Shown: positions 11,561 through 22,352 of the stretch, piece after piece
Numbering within the stretch: position 1 is the first letter of the stretch
How the letters are laid out: each line of letters starts with the position of its first letter
Assembly: GCA_944548615.1 (NCBI GenBank)
Contig: OX155951.1
Coordinates: 20,639,974-20,703,973, forward strand
DNA from: Micropterix aruncella
Taxonomy: Eukaryota; Arthropoda; Insecta; Lepidoptera; Micropterigidae
Length of the DNA stretch: 64,000 nt
Direction: 5' to 3'
The notes under the pieces: generated by a model
The model's input: only the letters and a program-made list of their open reading frames with translations
The model's database searches: none
What the model was told of the DNA's origin: nothing
Made by a program: the position numbers and the translations under genes

Positions 11561-13322
11561 TTCCGTCCGAGACGAGGAGAAAGCGGTGGGCCGTGCGCCG
11601 CAGTGGAGCGCGGTAACGAGTAACGATGGCACCGAGAGGCGCCGCGATGCTATGCAAATGGTGTCCGTGTCGAAGCATACGCAATGAACGACCGCCTTCG
11701 TTTGCAACATTGTTTGTAGCGGGAGGCGACCGCAATTTATGCGGCGCCACAAGGTCGCTCGGCCAAGAGGCTATCGCGAATTAAAATCACCATACGGGGT
11801 ATGCGCCTTGCACTTTTCTAAGGGCGCTCGAGGAGATCGATGCACTATAATAAATGGAGCGCAAAATAAATTTGGCTTGATATGGATGCAGGTTAACATT
11901 TAGAAATGTGGCGTGGCACACGGAGTCTAAAACTGAGTTTTTTTAATAAAAGAGATCGCTAATTATCACAATGTCACAGCAGAGCTACATATTTAGAACA
12001 CCTTTAATTATTAAACAGGCAAATATCACAGAAATTAAGAACTACAGCAACGCGCTGATGCGAGACCGTAAAGAAGCGAGCGATGAAACCAAGAAAATAA
12101 AAGGCCAAATGAGACACCTTTACGTCACATCTCGTTGCTTACAAACAGTTTTTTTATATATTTTTTACCTCTTAATATCTATGTAAGTACAATTATCCTA
12201 CAGGCGGCTGGCTTTTTATAACTGCTATCACCCATCCAAGTGCTGAGCACGCATGACGCTGCATAACTTCGCGGCTACCGACGTTACCGTCCGCATCAAA
12301 CCAGAAATCGATATATTGAAAATGCGAAAATTTCGGTGGTTCCGCGAAAAACATCTTTCTGGAAACTCGGCAAGCTGTAGGCAGGTGGACGACGGCATCA
12401 TCTCCATTGGGGAATCTGCTCCAGATTCCACGAAATTCGCAGCGAACAAAACACGGCATAAAAGCATGGCTAGAGGCGAGGGAGGTCGACATGCGGTCGG
12501 CGGTTGTGGGCGCCCGGCGGCGGCGATGCGTACAGCGCTGTCCGATAAAAAAAACAGACAACGCGAGGGATAGCGCGCTATGGCAGAACAAGACGGGAAG
12601 TGACATTGGGAAGCGCACGCGCAATCCTTATTCGTCAAACGTTAATGCATTGTTGAATACTCGCGATGTGGGATCGAGCAATACAAATGTTAGATACAAT
12701 CAAACGCACCAAGCGAAGCATGAGGTGTCTACTCAGCAAGCCATCGCACCAGTCGTAGCACTTAATAAGCGCAACAGTTTAGCATCGGACATTATTGTTA
12801 ATCATGATTGTTACAGTTAATCTTAGTTATCCTAAAATATTAATGAAGAATCACACACTGGGACTTTTAAAATTAGGTAATAAAAACATTTAACAGAAAC
12901 ACTCTGTGCACACAGTTACTGTAGTGCCTCCGGGTTTCATAGCGAGGAACTTTTCCACGAGCTAGGAATATTAACGGTCCCCGACATGTTCAATATCGAT
13001 GTTGCCGTTTAAGTCGGGGGTAAACTTTGACCTCAACGGCGTATTTCACCATAATACGAAAAGATTCAGCAATCAGCTCCGTTTGGTTAGTCATTTTCTC
13101 AGAAAATGTGAAAGTTTGGCTGACCTCATTGATCTTAAAATGTATACATAATCTATTAAATGATGTTATAAAGTCAGCAGCAAGTGAATATGCGAAAGCT
13201 GATACCTTTGCGAGGGTGATTCATAGTTTAATAGATATTTTGTTTTTTTTATATACACCTTCCGGCCGCGGATTTAGTCCCCAGGGCTCGATCAACAGCG
13301 TCAACAAAAATGATATAATATA
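11561..13322. other. mixed interval with two GC-rich patches, no recognised gene
   Basis: GC-rich patches at about 11565-11850 and 12230-12640 are open on both strands (136 and 143 codons minus, 106 and 137 codons plus). None of the products shows a domain. Overlapping frames on both strands are expected from GC-rich, stop-poor DNA. A host exon or CpG-rich promoter cannot be excluded. The rest is AT-rich. Confidence 0.35.
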
Positions 13323-13324
13323 TA

Positions 13325-14062
13325 CGAGGCGAATTCGGAAAGTAAATACCTACTGTTTTAAAAAAAACTTGTAAGTAAAACTTTTTTTTAAAACCAATTT
13401 TATTTTTGCATGAAAGAGCATACCTTAAACTTTTGTTCTACATAGTTTCCGCCAACGTTCAAACGCTTGTCGTAGCGAGTGGCCAGCTTTTCTATACCTT
13501 CGTCATATATACTTTCCGCCGTCACAGAAACGATAACCTAAGCGGTCACTAACAATCTTCTGCAAAACAGTTTATGAAATTTGCGGAAATTCATTTGAAT
13601 GCGTTGTCATTGCAAAATGTCTGTTCTCATGAATTTTTTTATCAACTTTCCATAACAAATCATCCTTGACAATAGGAGGCCGACCACTCCGAGCCTCATC
13701 TTGGATATTTGTTTGACCTTCATTAAACATCCATCACTAAACATCATCCACTTTCTCACCATTCCATCACTCATCGCGTCTTCACCGTACACATATTTAA
13801 CTTGACAATAAATTTCGGCCGGTTTCGCATTCCTTGCATTCAAAAATCTAATTACAGCACGAATCTCACAGTCGGCGGGATCACTAATTTTTTTTAACAT
13901 TTCAAATGTGCACAGCAAACTGAAAACGAAACGTAGAGCAACCGAAATAGCGTTAGTTGAGAGCCAGTGAATAAGGAAGACTACCGCACATGCGAGAAAT
14001 GCCGACTGCAGAGCTGCGGTGGCACTAGAATAAAACGGTACTTACTTTCCGAATACGCCTCG
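13325..14062 (-). mobile_element. mariner-family transposon, internally deleted (738 bp)
   Basis: Terminal inverted repeats begin CGAGGCG(A/T)ATTCGGAAAGTAA and are flanked by TA (13323-13324 and 14063-14064), the mariner target duplication. A full mariner is about 1.3 kb, so roughly the middle half is missing. Confidence 0.88.
13390..13918 (-). pseudogene. mariner transposase remnant
   Basis: The frame from 13918 down to 13607 starts the transposase with its helix-turn-helix region: E-I-R-A-V-I-R-F-L-N-A-R-N, A-E-I-Y, then D-G-M-V-R-K-W. It loses frame near codon 60. After a gap, 13515-13400 reads the C-terminal end D-E-G-I-E-K-L, R-Y-D-K-R-L-N-V-G-G-N-Y-V-E. The DDD catalytic region between them is deleted. 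The element cannot encode a working enzyme but keeps both ends and could in principle be moved in trans. Confidence 0.85.
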
Positions 14063-14374
14063 TAATTTTTTTTTTAATGCCTGTTGCGCTTTTTTGCTAT
14101 TAAATGCCTGTTGCGCTTTTTTGCGCTATTTATAGGTATTCTATTTATTTATTTATATATTTATAAATAAATAAATAAATAAAAATTGGTCAGTTAGACA
14201 ATATGATAGCTTAAACAATATGATAAAATGCGCTAAAATGAGTGCGCTTGGACGGGTAAAGAGGACATTCGGGTGTATAAGGGTTTGGCGGGTATCGCTT
14301 AAGTGGCGTATTTCATACTATATTTGTCTTTACAAATACGGGTTTTCGTGAATCCCTAAATTTATACTACTTAC
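14063..14374. other. interval with short duplications and a related repeat segment
   Basis: A 24 bp duplication (tgcctgttgcgcttttttgc) lies at 14079-14125 and an AT palindrome (ttatttatttatatatttataaataaataaa) near 14145-14180. From 14244 the sequence (cgggtaaagaggacattcg, ggcgggtatcgctta) resembles 16950-17080, a segment that also precedes a family A fragment. Confidence 0.5.
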
Positions 14375-14388
14375 TGTGCGTTTACACC

Positions 14389-15056
14389 GGGAGCTAACGG
14401 GCCCATGATGAGGTGGCCACGATGACCCATGTGTTCAGGGTCGGTCACACTCACGGGTCAACACCCATCCGACGGCCTCCACGCACGGGGTGCGAACCTG
14501 GGTAGGACACTGGGTCAACCAGTCTCCCCTGGGAATCAAACCTCTGGCGCTCCTGGACGGTCTGCGCACCGAGCGGCGCAAGCCAATCGATTGTGCTCTC
14601 CGACTAACAGTCGGGGAAGTCTGGGAACTGTATTGTTTCCTATAGAGCGGGGGTAATTGCCTACCTTACGGCGACTGCTCTTGAAATGACCATTGGCCAT
14701 CCGATCCTGGGTAAACAGCCGGGCAAAGGACGCCTTGGTCCGCAATAGATTCGGTTTACTCCGTTTCACCGCATCGTAAGGGAGAGGACCGCGCAAGCGA
14801 CCTCGAACTCGGAACCAATCGAGAGACCGGAGAAATCTGGTCACAATTGGAAGTAAGGGCGCGAGTGTCTCGAGCCGCCGGGAAGTAATTCCTGGCTATC
14901 TCGCGGTAAGCAGTTGGTCTCTTACGGGTTGTGGCGTAGCTAGACGTTGGATTGTATTGTCCAAAGTCTTCTACGCTCACTGCAGGGCGATAGAACGACT
15001 AATCGTTAAAACGTCCTGTGGTGACGGGCTCGCCCGTTGTAGTTGACACCGCAAGA
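14389..15056 (+). mobile_element. GC-rich dispersed repeat family A, reference copy with 14 bp target-site duplication
   Basis: 668 bp beginning gggagctaacgggccc and ending gttgacaccgcaaga. It is bracketed by a perfect 14 bp direct repeat, tgtgcgtttacacc, at 14375-14388 and 15057-15070. There are no inverted ends, no poly(A) and no simple-repeat tail. A 12-14 bp duplication is what target-primed reverse transcription (LINE/SINE) gives. Open frames exist on both strands but none resembles a known protein. The family has at least seven copies in the window. It is probably a non-autonomous retroelement; its partner is unknown. Confidence 0.8.
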
Positions 15057-15070
15057 TGTGCGTTTACACC

Positions 15071-16796
15071 AAGCGAACAAATGCTTATTCTACCCCCACT
15101 CTGCCAATATCACGTGATTTTAACCAGATTGGGGGAGACTTAAGAGCATTCAAACCGCCATTCGGCGGTAACGACATAGAATGCCCTATAAAACAAAGAA
15201 TTACTCATTCATTTACTGTAAATGCATTCCTAGAGCATTCGTTCGTATTCAGACGCGCTCGCTTGACTTCTCGCAGTCTCGCAGTCTCTTCAAAGCTTTC
15301 TAACATTCTACGTGCCAAAATCATTTGCGTTAGTGTTTTCAAAATGAATTGGACGGATGATGTTTGTCTTCAATAGAATTATATAGAGAGCAAAGTTGCC
15401 TTTGCTCTGCTCTACATGTTGCACTCTTGGTCTGCTATCCACTATAGCTGGCATCCAATAACGGGGTTCTTTTAGTTTCTTTTTATTAAACTGGGACATT
15501 GCGATGAAAGAAACACTTACTTTTATACAATTATCGTTAGACATCGTCCATGCGATTACCTGCGGTGTCGGCGAAGTTGATAACTTTCTAAGCATTCATT
15601 CGCTAAATTTTAGGGCCGAAAAACAGCTAAAATACGAAATTGTTCTACCGGTCTTGCTCTGACAGGTTCTATGTTTTGGCTCTTTTAGTGAAAATGATCT
15701 TTTCCCCTCGATAACCAAGAATGGCTAATAATCATTTATAGAGGAAGAGCAAGAGCAAGAGCAGATAGCTTTTTTCTAGCTCTACGTTCGTTTAGTGTAA
15801 ATGTACTGTGACATGATGTCCAGAATGTAATATAATATGTGAAGTTTTGTACATACAAATAGTCAATTCGCTATCTAGATTGAACCGTCCATTATTCGTT
15901 CGAGTGCCTCTCATTACAGAGAGGTTAGTCAAATATAGAAACAGCGCAGAGCAGTATTGACTATTGAATAGCCTACGGGTTCACAATACAAGGGCCCACC
16001 GCCCGATTAATATGACAGCGTTATTCACAACAATGAGATAACACGTTGTAGCGAGCATACAATTGAGAGTGTTTAACGGGCGTCAGTATTGTTATTGTCG
16101 GTGTCACAATCATACACCTGAATATGATAGTATAATAGAAAATGATGTATTTTCTATAATTAACTTTCATGAACTACACATGCCGACAACGGATAAATGT
16201 AACGCGCAGCATGATGATAGATCTTTTATTTCTAAGCTTTTTATTTCTCTCGGTACTACGATTAATGCGACGAATAGTGTCAAATTAATCGTGTAACATA
16301 GTTCTGTCAACCAGCAATGACGTTTCATCTCATTCGATTAGTTTAACAGTTCTCGCAAGTTCGCAACTTAAACATGTCAAAAGGAAGCAATGTACTAACC
16401 GTAAAAGCCCAAATAAGATGACATCGAATTTAGTCATTTAACTATGTATAATAACGATGATTAAAAATAAATCTATTATATTACATTATGAAGATTCTTA
16501 AAAGAGAATTAGTAAATAAATAAATAGAATAAGAATATAAATAACATGTTAAAAAACAAATTAAGATAACTGAGAATCTACGAACAGTTGTATAAAATTA
16601 TAATTAAACATATACAGTGTGAGTTTTTAATTAGTGGCAGCCTTAATGTGGGTGAATCAGTACGAGCTAATAAGCAAATTTTGCAAAATTTTTTTGGGAG
16701 AACACACAAAAAAAAATATTTTCGCTATTTTTTTTATATTTTTTTTTATTCGAAAAATTTGATGTTTTAACAAAATATTATAGAAAATGAGGCGCT
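15071..16796. other. unassigned interval
   Basis: AT-rich with scattered short frames. The start of the plus-strand reading at 15344 (M-N-W-T-D-D-V-C-L-Q, then out of frame I-E-L-Y-R) faintly resembles the N-terminus of MADF-domain proteins carried by some DNA transposons, too weak to call. The frame 16063-16296 shows no domain. Confidence 0.35.
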
Positions 16797-16875
16797 TTGC
16801 GCCATCTAGCGGTAGGAGACATATCGTGAATATTGTTTATTCGCGTTTTTTTACCTATTGCTAGATGGCGCACCG
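16797..16875. repeat. short inverted repeat
   Basis: gcgccatctagcgg near 16799 and ctagatggcgc near 16861 form ~11-12 bp inverted ends about 75 bp apart. It may be a very small MITE or its footprint. Confidence 0.5.
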
Positions 16876-16916
16876 CGCTCAACGCTTGTCAAACTTTTAT
16901 TTATCAATCAAATTTA

Positions 16917-17235
16917 TCTTTTTTTTTTTTTTTTTTTTTTAAACTGCACTTGGGCGGGTAAACAGGACATTCGTGGGAAGGCAATTGTGGCGGATATCGC
17001 TTAGGTCCACCCTGCTCCTTATTAGGTCTTCACACAAAAACAGGTTATCGCGGCTACCCTTTATTTATACTACTCGTGTTCCGCTAGGTTCCTGACCATG
17101 TCTACCTAATGGTTACGTGCAGCGTGGGTGGAGCCAAACTCTGTGACATCTGGCTTGCCCAACTCACGCTTTAACTCCTACCTGGTAGCCTCCTCGTGGT
17201 GTGACAACCCATTAAGACTGCGCCGACCATAATTC
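16917..17235 (+). repeat. family A-related 5' fragment preceded by poly(T)
   Basis: After a T tract (about 16917-16940), the segment 16945-17080 matches 14244-14374. Then 17100-17230 shares caactcacg.tt.aactcctac and ggtagcctcctcgtg with the diverged family A copy at 2180-2235. It is an old 5' fragment. Confidence 0.6.
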
Positions 17236-17499
17236 ACGTGCCCTAAATAGGTATTTAACGCAGCACACCGGTTGGCGCCAATCGTCGCGACGATATGGCG
17301 CGTCGAATATCGTCGCCTAAACAAAAGTACAGTGTAAGTCAAAATTAGATATTTTACAGAAAAAGCAGAAAACTGAGTCATTGTTAACTATTTCGTCTTA
17401 TATTATATTTATATTTAACTATATCACAGTAATTTATATAAACGATATCATAATTATTTGAATACAGGTCTCTGATTGTGCGGTTATGAGGCGGGGCCG

Positions 17500-17605
17500 T
17501 CCACATATTACGTAATCACGTTTTTGGGATTTTCTACCCCCCCCCCCACATGTTTACAGACGTAATCTGCGGCCTTACCCCCCCCCCCCCCCAAGATTAC
17601 GTAAT
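17500..17605. repeat. short repeat with inverted ttacgtaatc ends and C tracts
   Basis: ccgtccacatattacgtaatcac at 17507 and gattacgtaatcaaccg at 17595 face each other around two C tracts (about 17537 and 17578). Similar ttacgtaa-bounded repeats are common in insect genomes (recalled, not searched). Confidence 0.5.
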
Positions 17606-17639
17606 CAACCGAATTTGTGTAAAATGTGAAAATTCGTGA

Positions 17640-18050
17640 ACGTGAAAAAAGTAGATAAGATATTTCACTCCAACCATCGTTTCAAGCTTTGGATATTAGA
17701 AGACTTTTTGTACAGGAGATTATATAAATTCAACATGGAAACCAAGTTAAAACTTATCTGAAAGTTTTTTTCATATAGGCCTTTGTTACTAAGAAAAAAA
17801 AACTTGAAGAACTGAATTTTAAAAATAAAACCCGCTTTTTGTCGGTAACCTTGACCTCAACAAAAAAAGTCATGTATAACTTTAAACTCAATTTCTCATA
17901 TTGAACAATATTCGGTACACTAAATCATCAAAATAAAAAAAAAACTGTTTAATTTTTAAAAAGTAGATACGATATTTCACACCAACTATCGTTTCACGCT
18001 TTGGATATTAGAAGACTTTTTGGACAGGAGATTATTAGATTATTTGGACA
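17640..18050 (+). repeat. ~85 bp direct repeat, two copies
   Basis: The sequence from gtagataagatatttcac through ggatattagaagactttttg and caggagatta at 17650-17735 recurs at 17962-18045 with a few substitutions, offset about 312 bp. Confidence 0.8.
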
Positions 18051-18214
18051 GGAGATACGTAACATTTGAAACCCTTCCAGAGAGTAACTCCCTTTATTGA
18101 GGGTGTATTTACAGGACTGGCAATGAATCTCTTATGGTTTACGTGCTAAGTTCATTTAGTTGTTTTGGACTACCCCGAACATCCTAATATATTATAAATA
18201 CATACAAGAAAGTA

Positions 18215-18505
18215 ATTTGTTTTGTTTGTTTGTTTGTTTGTACTCTTTATTGTGAAATTTCACAATGGGCGGGTTTATTATCATACGACAATCTCTTACA
18301 ACCAACCCTAATATGAAGTGTTTATATGTATGTGTGCATGTAACATGTGTGTAAGTGTGTGTCTTGTTATGGCATTCGGCCGACAGAATTGAAAATGAAA
18401 TTCCGTTAGTTTTATCCCAATGGAAAATAGTGACCCAGCCGGGAATCGAACCCGGATCCTTACAATGTAAGATCAGGTGACCTAACCTAACACTTGGGCC
18501 GAAGT
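18215..18505 (-). mobile_element. tRNA-derived SINE
   Basis: On the minus strand a tRNA-like head contains a good RNA polymerase III B box, GGTTCGATTCC (18442-18452). A body follows, and the 3' end is a tail of caaa repeats (seen as ttgtttgtttg at 18215-18240). The last ~70 bp (ggttggttgtaagagattgt..aataaagagta) resemble the 3' UTR of the LINE at 8384-9151 (ggttggctgtaagagattgt..aataaataatctc). This suggests the SINE borrowed a LINE 3' end for mobilisation. It is not a functional tRNA gene: no intact cloverleaf was found. Confidence 0.78.
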
Positions 18506-19709
18506 TTACCAACCCCTTCGTTTTTCATTTTTCATTTAAGTACTGTCAAATATTACTATGTATCACACATCAATATCGAAAATCCATCGATATCGATAGT
18601 GAGGCGTGGCCGGGGATAGCGATCTCTATATCTTGTGCGAGGGAGAAAAGTGATGTGCTGTCGTGCTCGCACGTTTTACGACCCGGAATGTCAGGAGCGA
18701 TTGCGACCACTATAGTGCCAAAAGATTATCTTCTAGCCCGGGCATCAAAAAAGACTTGAAAAAGACTTAACACAATGCACAAGACAGTAGAAGGATCAGT
18801 AAAATAACAGCAAAAGAGTCAGTTTTTCTTTATTGTATACGTTATTATGACTCATTGAGGAGGAAATAACGGTATCCATTGCCTTAAACGCTTACACTTT
18901 ATTTGTGATGCATATTTAAAAGCAACAATATATAAAATCCGTAAAATAAGAATTTTAAGCAATATGAAGTCACACGAAATCACTGATCAATGAGAGCGTT
19001 TAAGTCCGGATAGGAAACCTCCAAAAAACAACCGGAGGTACCGTAATTATAATATTATCTTTAATAATATCCTAATTTACATAAGTATAATCATATACAT
19101 AAAAAAAATATGATGACTCAGATGAAAAACACCGTCCAGAAATCTGCATGGCCATGCACCTCGCCCGAGTGGTATGTCAGTAGGTACATGGAAAAAATGT
19201 GAAAAAGAATGTTAAAAACAGAAAATATCGAAATAACATATTGCGGCGCCAGTTAAGATATTCGTAAGAATTTATAATCTGGTATCTCTCTGGGGTATCT
19301 AATGTGGTATCTCTTTGACTTTGTAGATACCCAGAAAGATGTAATTTACAAAAAAGTGATGACTTCAGATTTTATTTATTTTGATTAGGAATTAAATCAA
19401 AACAATGAAATTCTGCATCGTAGAACAAAATATTAGGAAATTTTCTACAAGATTAATATTTTTTATAATATTTAAATGCATGCGGGAGGCCCATAAATTT
19501 GATCGCAAAATGTCAGTTTATCACTATTTGAGAGAGGTAGTCGCCTTAGATGATACCTGGAAAAGACCATATCTGAAGAATTTTAGTTTTATGAATTTTT
19601 AGAAAAATATAGGCATTATTATAAAAAAAGTTACAATTTACAATTTGGACAAAAAAGTTGCTCATTGCCTTGAACTGGCTTTAAACTGATTTAGAAAATT
19701 TTCACATTG
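18506..19709. other. AT-rich interval downstream of the YqaJ gene
   Basis: A GC-richer patch lies at 18600-18720. No gene seen. The 65-codon plus-strand frame at 19405-19602 has no features. Confidence 0.4.
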
Positions 19710-22196
19710 TTAAACATTTTTATTGTTACTAGTTTTTTTTGGTTTCGTAATCTTAACGGATTTTGTTTCCAATATTTTCCGTTTATTATTTTTTAATATC
19801 TCTTTTTTTTTTAATGCTTCCAAAATATAGGCAGGTTCCTTTATGTCCATTTGCCTATCCAGTCTTGAATCTATAATTTCTGGTAGCAAACAGTCAAAGT
19901 AAAATATTTTCAGTTTTATTTCCATCTCACTCCAAAAGCCTTCATCTTCGTTTATGACTTCCACCTTCATGTCTACGTCCGTCCAAACAGCAAATACACA
20001 AATTTTTCTTTGAGTGGCGTGTATTTGTCCTTGGGCTTGAAAATACCAATCGTGTTTTTTATTTACATTGGTATTGCCATCTTTGTCTATTTTCCAGAAA
20101 GTAATTTTTTTCTCTCTGATGGCATCATTAATACTCATTCCTCTAGCTGAGTACGGACATTTTATTTCTACAATTTTGTCCTCTTGCAAAAGTCCATCCG
20201 GACTCGCACCTAAAAATGGTAGATCCAGGTCAATAAATAATCCACATGGATTTATAGGACTTTGAAGATAGCAAGATAGTTGATCACGTGCCAGATGTTC
20301 ATGGTTTTGTCCATGTTGTATAGACTTCACATGATTTAAATTGTTTTCAGTCAGTATATTTTTTACCAAAGGTCCGCATTTAATAAGTCCTCGTTTGCAA
20401 ACTTTTCCAAATATAGATGCAGTTAGCCGAAGTTTTCGCTCCTGGCGCCATTCTATGGATTCTGCCTGCAAAATAGTTCTTCTTTCTAGTAAGTGGCGAT
20501 CTTCCTTAGTCAAAGTTATGCATTTCAAATGCTCGATTTTGGCAAACTCATAATCCGCCTTTTCCAGGTCAGGTTTTTCACAAGACTCTCCGTAATTTTT
20601 GTCCTCATGACTAATAACAGGCTTCTTACAATGAAACGATTTTATTATTTTGCGTTTTGCTGATGTCAATCTTTTGATATTTCTGTTGGTTTCAAGTCGT
20701 TTAATAAGTTTGTTTGGACTTCGCAGCAAAATATTTTTGCTTAGGTAAGTCTCTGGCTTTCTTGAATTGAAGGACACTACTGCTGCGGCACATCTACCTC
20801 CATAAGATTGCCTGCCTGAGTAATTTATTCGTTTTCCACCGACGAACTTTGCAATTACACTATTAAAAATTTCAGCTATATTACTATTAACATTATGCAT
20901 CAGGCTTGGCGCGTTATTCACCAGTCTGGAAATAAACTTCAATATGGCTGAAAATATAAAACCACCCTCTTGACTTTTCATTATTGGAACTAGGTTTTCT
21001 TCTACGGATTCTACGTTTTCGGTTTGCTTTTCACAATAGTAAGATTTGCATAAGCTGTGATTGCCAAATACGTGGTGTGGTGAATTCAACAAATCTTGCT
21101 TCAACTGTAGAACTTTTTGTTGAAAAGTTTTGCTACCTTCAGAATTAAGATGTTTTACAGCACCAGTTGCAGAACGCCTTAAGCGCAATATGTTATTCTT
21201 AACAACTTTTCTATATTTCAATGGATAGTTTGTATTTCTGGTCAGTTCATCTAACTTTGTGCAGTAATTTCGTAGTAAATGATTAGTGCATTCTATTTTT
21301 TCCACGAGTAAATTTCCATACGGTTTCGATTTTTCTATGTTTCTATGTGTACTTGAATCACCGTCAGCTATCAATCTAGAGTAAATCAGTTTGTGAGTGT
21401 TCAATGATGTTTTGAAACCTTCAACCAAAGCTGTCGATTCCATTGCGCTAGATGAACCTGTATAGTTTTTGAAACATATGTGATCTGGAACTGTGTGTTT
21501 TCTGTTTTCAGCTCGAGCACAAACCATACAATATTTATTCTTTACTGCCATATATAGTACTTTCTTTGTCCTGTATCCTATTATTACTGCAGCACCCGAT
21601 AATGCGTTGTAGTTCTTTCTATACGATCTTTTCGACCAGCAGCCATCAGCCACCACAGTAATCATTGGTACTCCATTCGCATCCACTTCGCCGTTGAGTA
21701 CAGCTAAATTATATTCGTCTTTGGCTGCTTCCTCCATGCATTTCTCTTTAGCTAGTTCCCATAGTTCACAGATCTTGGTATGGCACTTTGAGTATAATTT
21801 ATCAGACATACAGGGTATGTTCAGGGAGGCTGAAACTTGTTCCAATCCTGAAAATCCAGCGCCAATAGACATGAAACTACTAACAGCGTTATGGTTGAGG
21901 TTAAGTTCAACTGGGCTATCTGGTTTTTTACAATTTAAAAGTTCTAATTTTGCATTGCATAATCGACACGTAAAAAAGAATTTTGATAGAAACCCTTTCT
22001 TAATCTCCTTGGTAAGTTTTAAAAAATTTAAGTTACATTGAAATGCAGAGTTGTGATGGGCCATTTCTTGGTGTTGTTTGAATATGTAATTAAAATCTAC
22101 TATTCTATTCCCTTCAGGTAAAAAATCCACATCATCATTATTTTCCTCTTCTGTTATTAATTCGAAATCGGAATCCGAGTCCGTTTCAAATGATTT
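19710..22196 (-). CDS. Mutator-like transposase / YqaJ-type nuclease fusion protein
   Basis: The longest frame in the window is open from 22334 to 19710 (874 codons). An acceptor TTTTATTTCAG puts the likely start of this coding exon at 22196, so the first ~47 codons of the open frame are probably intronic. Numbering by the open frame, residues 100-360 carry a region I know from Mutator-like transposase-type animal proteins: V-V-A-D-G-C-W-S-K-R-S-Y at about 227-238 and L-I-A-D-G-D-S-S-T-H at 321-330, with Cys pairs near 123-126 and 269-272. Residues 627-785 form a YqaJ domain of the PD-(D/E)xK exonuclease fold: R-L-T-A-S-x-F-G, G-A-S-P-D-G (Asp713), E-I-K-C (Glu723, Lys725) and Q-A-Q-G-Q-I. 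The tail is Lys-rich, possibly a nuclear signal. No frame break was found. Similar fusions are multicopy in insects and lack an agreed function; DNA processing is inferred. Confidence 0.85.
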   Translation of the reverse strand, partial: KSFETDSDSDFELITEEENNDDVDFLPEGNRIVDFNYIFKQHQEMAHHNSAFQCNLNFLKLTKEIKKGFLSKFFFTCRLCNAKLELLNCKKPDSPVELNLNHNAVSSFMSIGAGFSGLEQVSASLNIPCMSDKLYSKCHTKICELWELAKEKCMEEAAKDEYNLAVLNGEVDANGVPMITVVADGCWSKRSYRKNYNALSGAAVIIGYRTKKVLYMAVKNKYCMVCARAENRKHTVPDHICFKNYTGSSSAMESTALVEGFKTSLNTHKLIYSRLIADGDSSTHRNIEKSKPYGNLLVEKIECTNHLLRNYCTKLDELTRNTNYPLKYRKVVKNNILRLRRSATGAVKHLNSEGSKTFQQKVLQLKQDLLNSPHHVFGNHSLCKSYYCEKQTENVESVEENLVPIMKSQEGGFIFSAILKFISRLVNNAPSLMHNVNSNIAEIFNSVIAKFVGGKRINYSGRQSYGGRCAAAVVSFNSRKPETYLSKNILLRSPNKLIKRLETNRNIKRLTSAKRKIIKSFHCKKPVISHEDKNYGESCEKPDLEKADYEFAKIEHLKCITLTKEDRHLLERRTILQAESIEWRQERKLRLTASIFGKVCKRGLIKCGPLVKNILTENNLNHVKSIQHGQNHEHLARDQLSCYLQSPINPCGLFIDLDLPFLGASPDGLLQEDKIVEIKCPYSARGMSINDAIREKKITFWKIDKDGNTNVNKKHDWYFQAQGQIHATQRKICVFAVWTDVDMKVEVINEDEGFWSEMEIKLKIFYFDCLLPEIIDSRLDRQMDIKEPAYILEALKKKEILKNNKRKILETKSVKITKPKKTSNNKNV

Positions 22197-22352
22197 CTGA
22201 AATAAAATTAATTGAATTAATAAATTATTGCTGAATTGCTTCTGAAAATAGAAGTGACCGGAAATATTGAAGAAGGTATGTATAGAAAAGTTGCACTGCA
22301 AGTCAAATTTACACTGATAATAAAACTTTATCAAATTTAAATTACGTAGGCA

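Noticed and set aside
12193..12820. Overlapping frames of 106-143 codons on both strands
   Set aside because: GC-rich, stop-poor DNA open in several frames at once; no domain, no clear splice or start context.
15344..15600. MADF- or Harbinger-accessory-like fragment
   Set aside because: Only about ten residues look right and the rest is broken; similarity too weak to call.
18410..18510. tRNA gene on the minus strand
   Set aside because: Good B box but no intact cloverleaf, and a SINE body and tail follow; treated as a SINE head.
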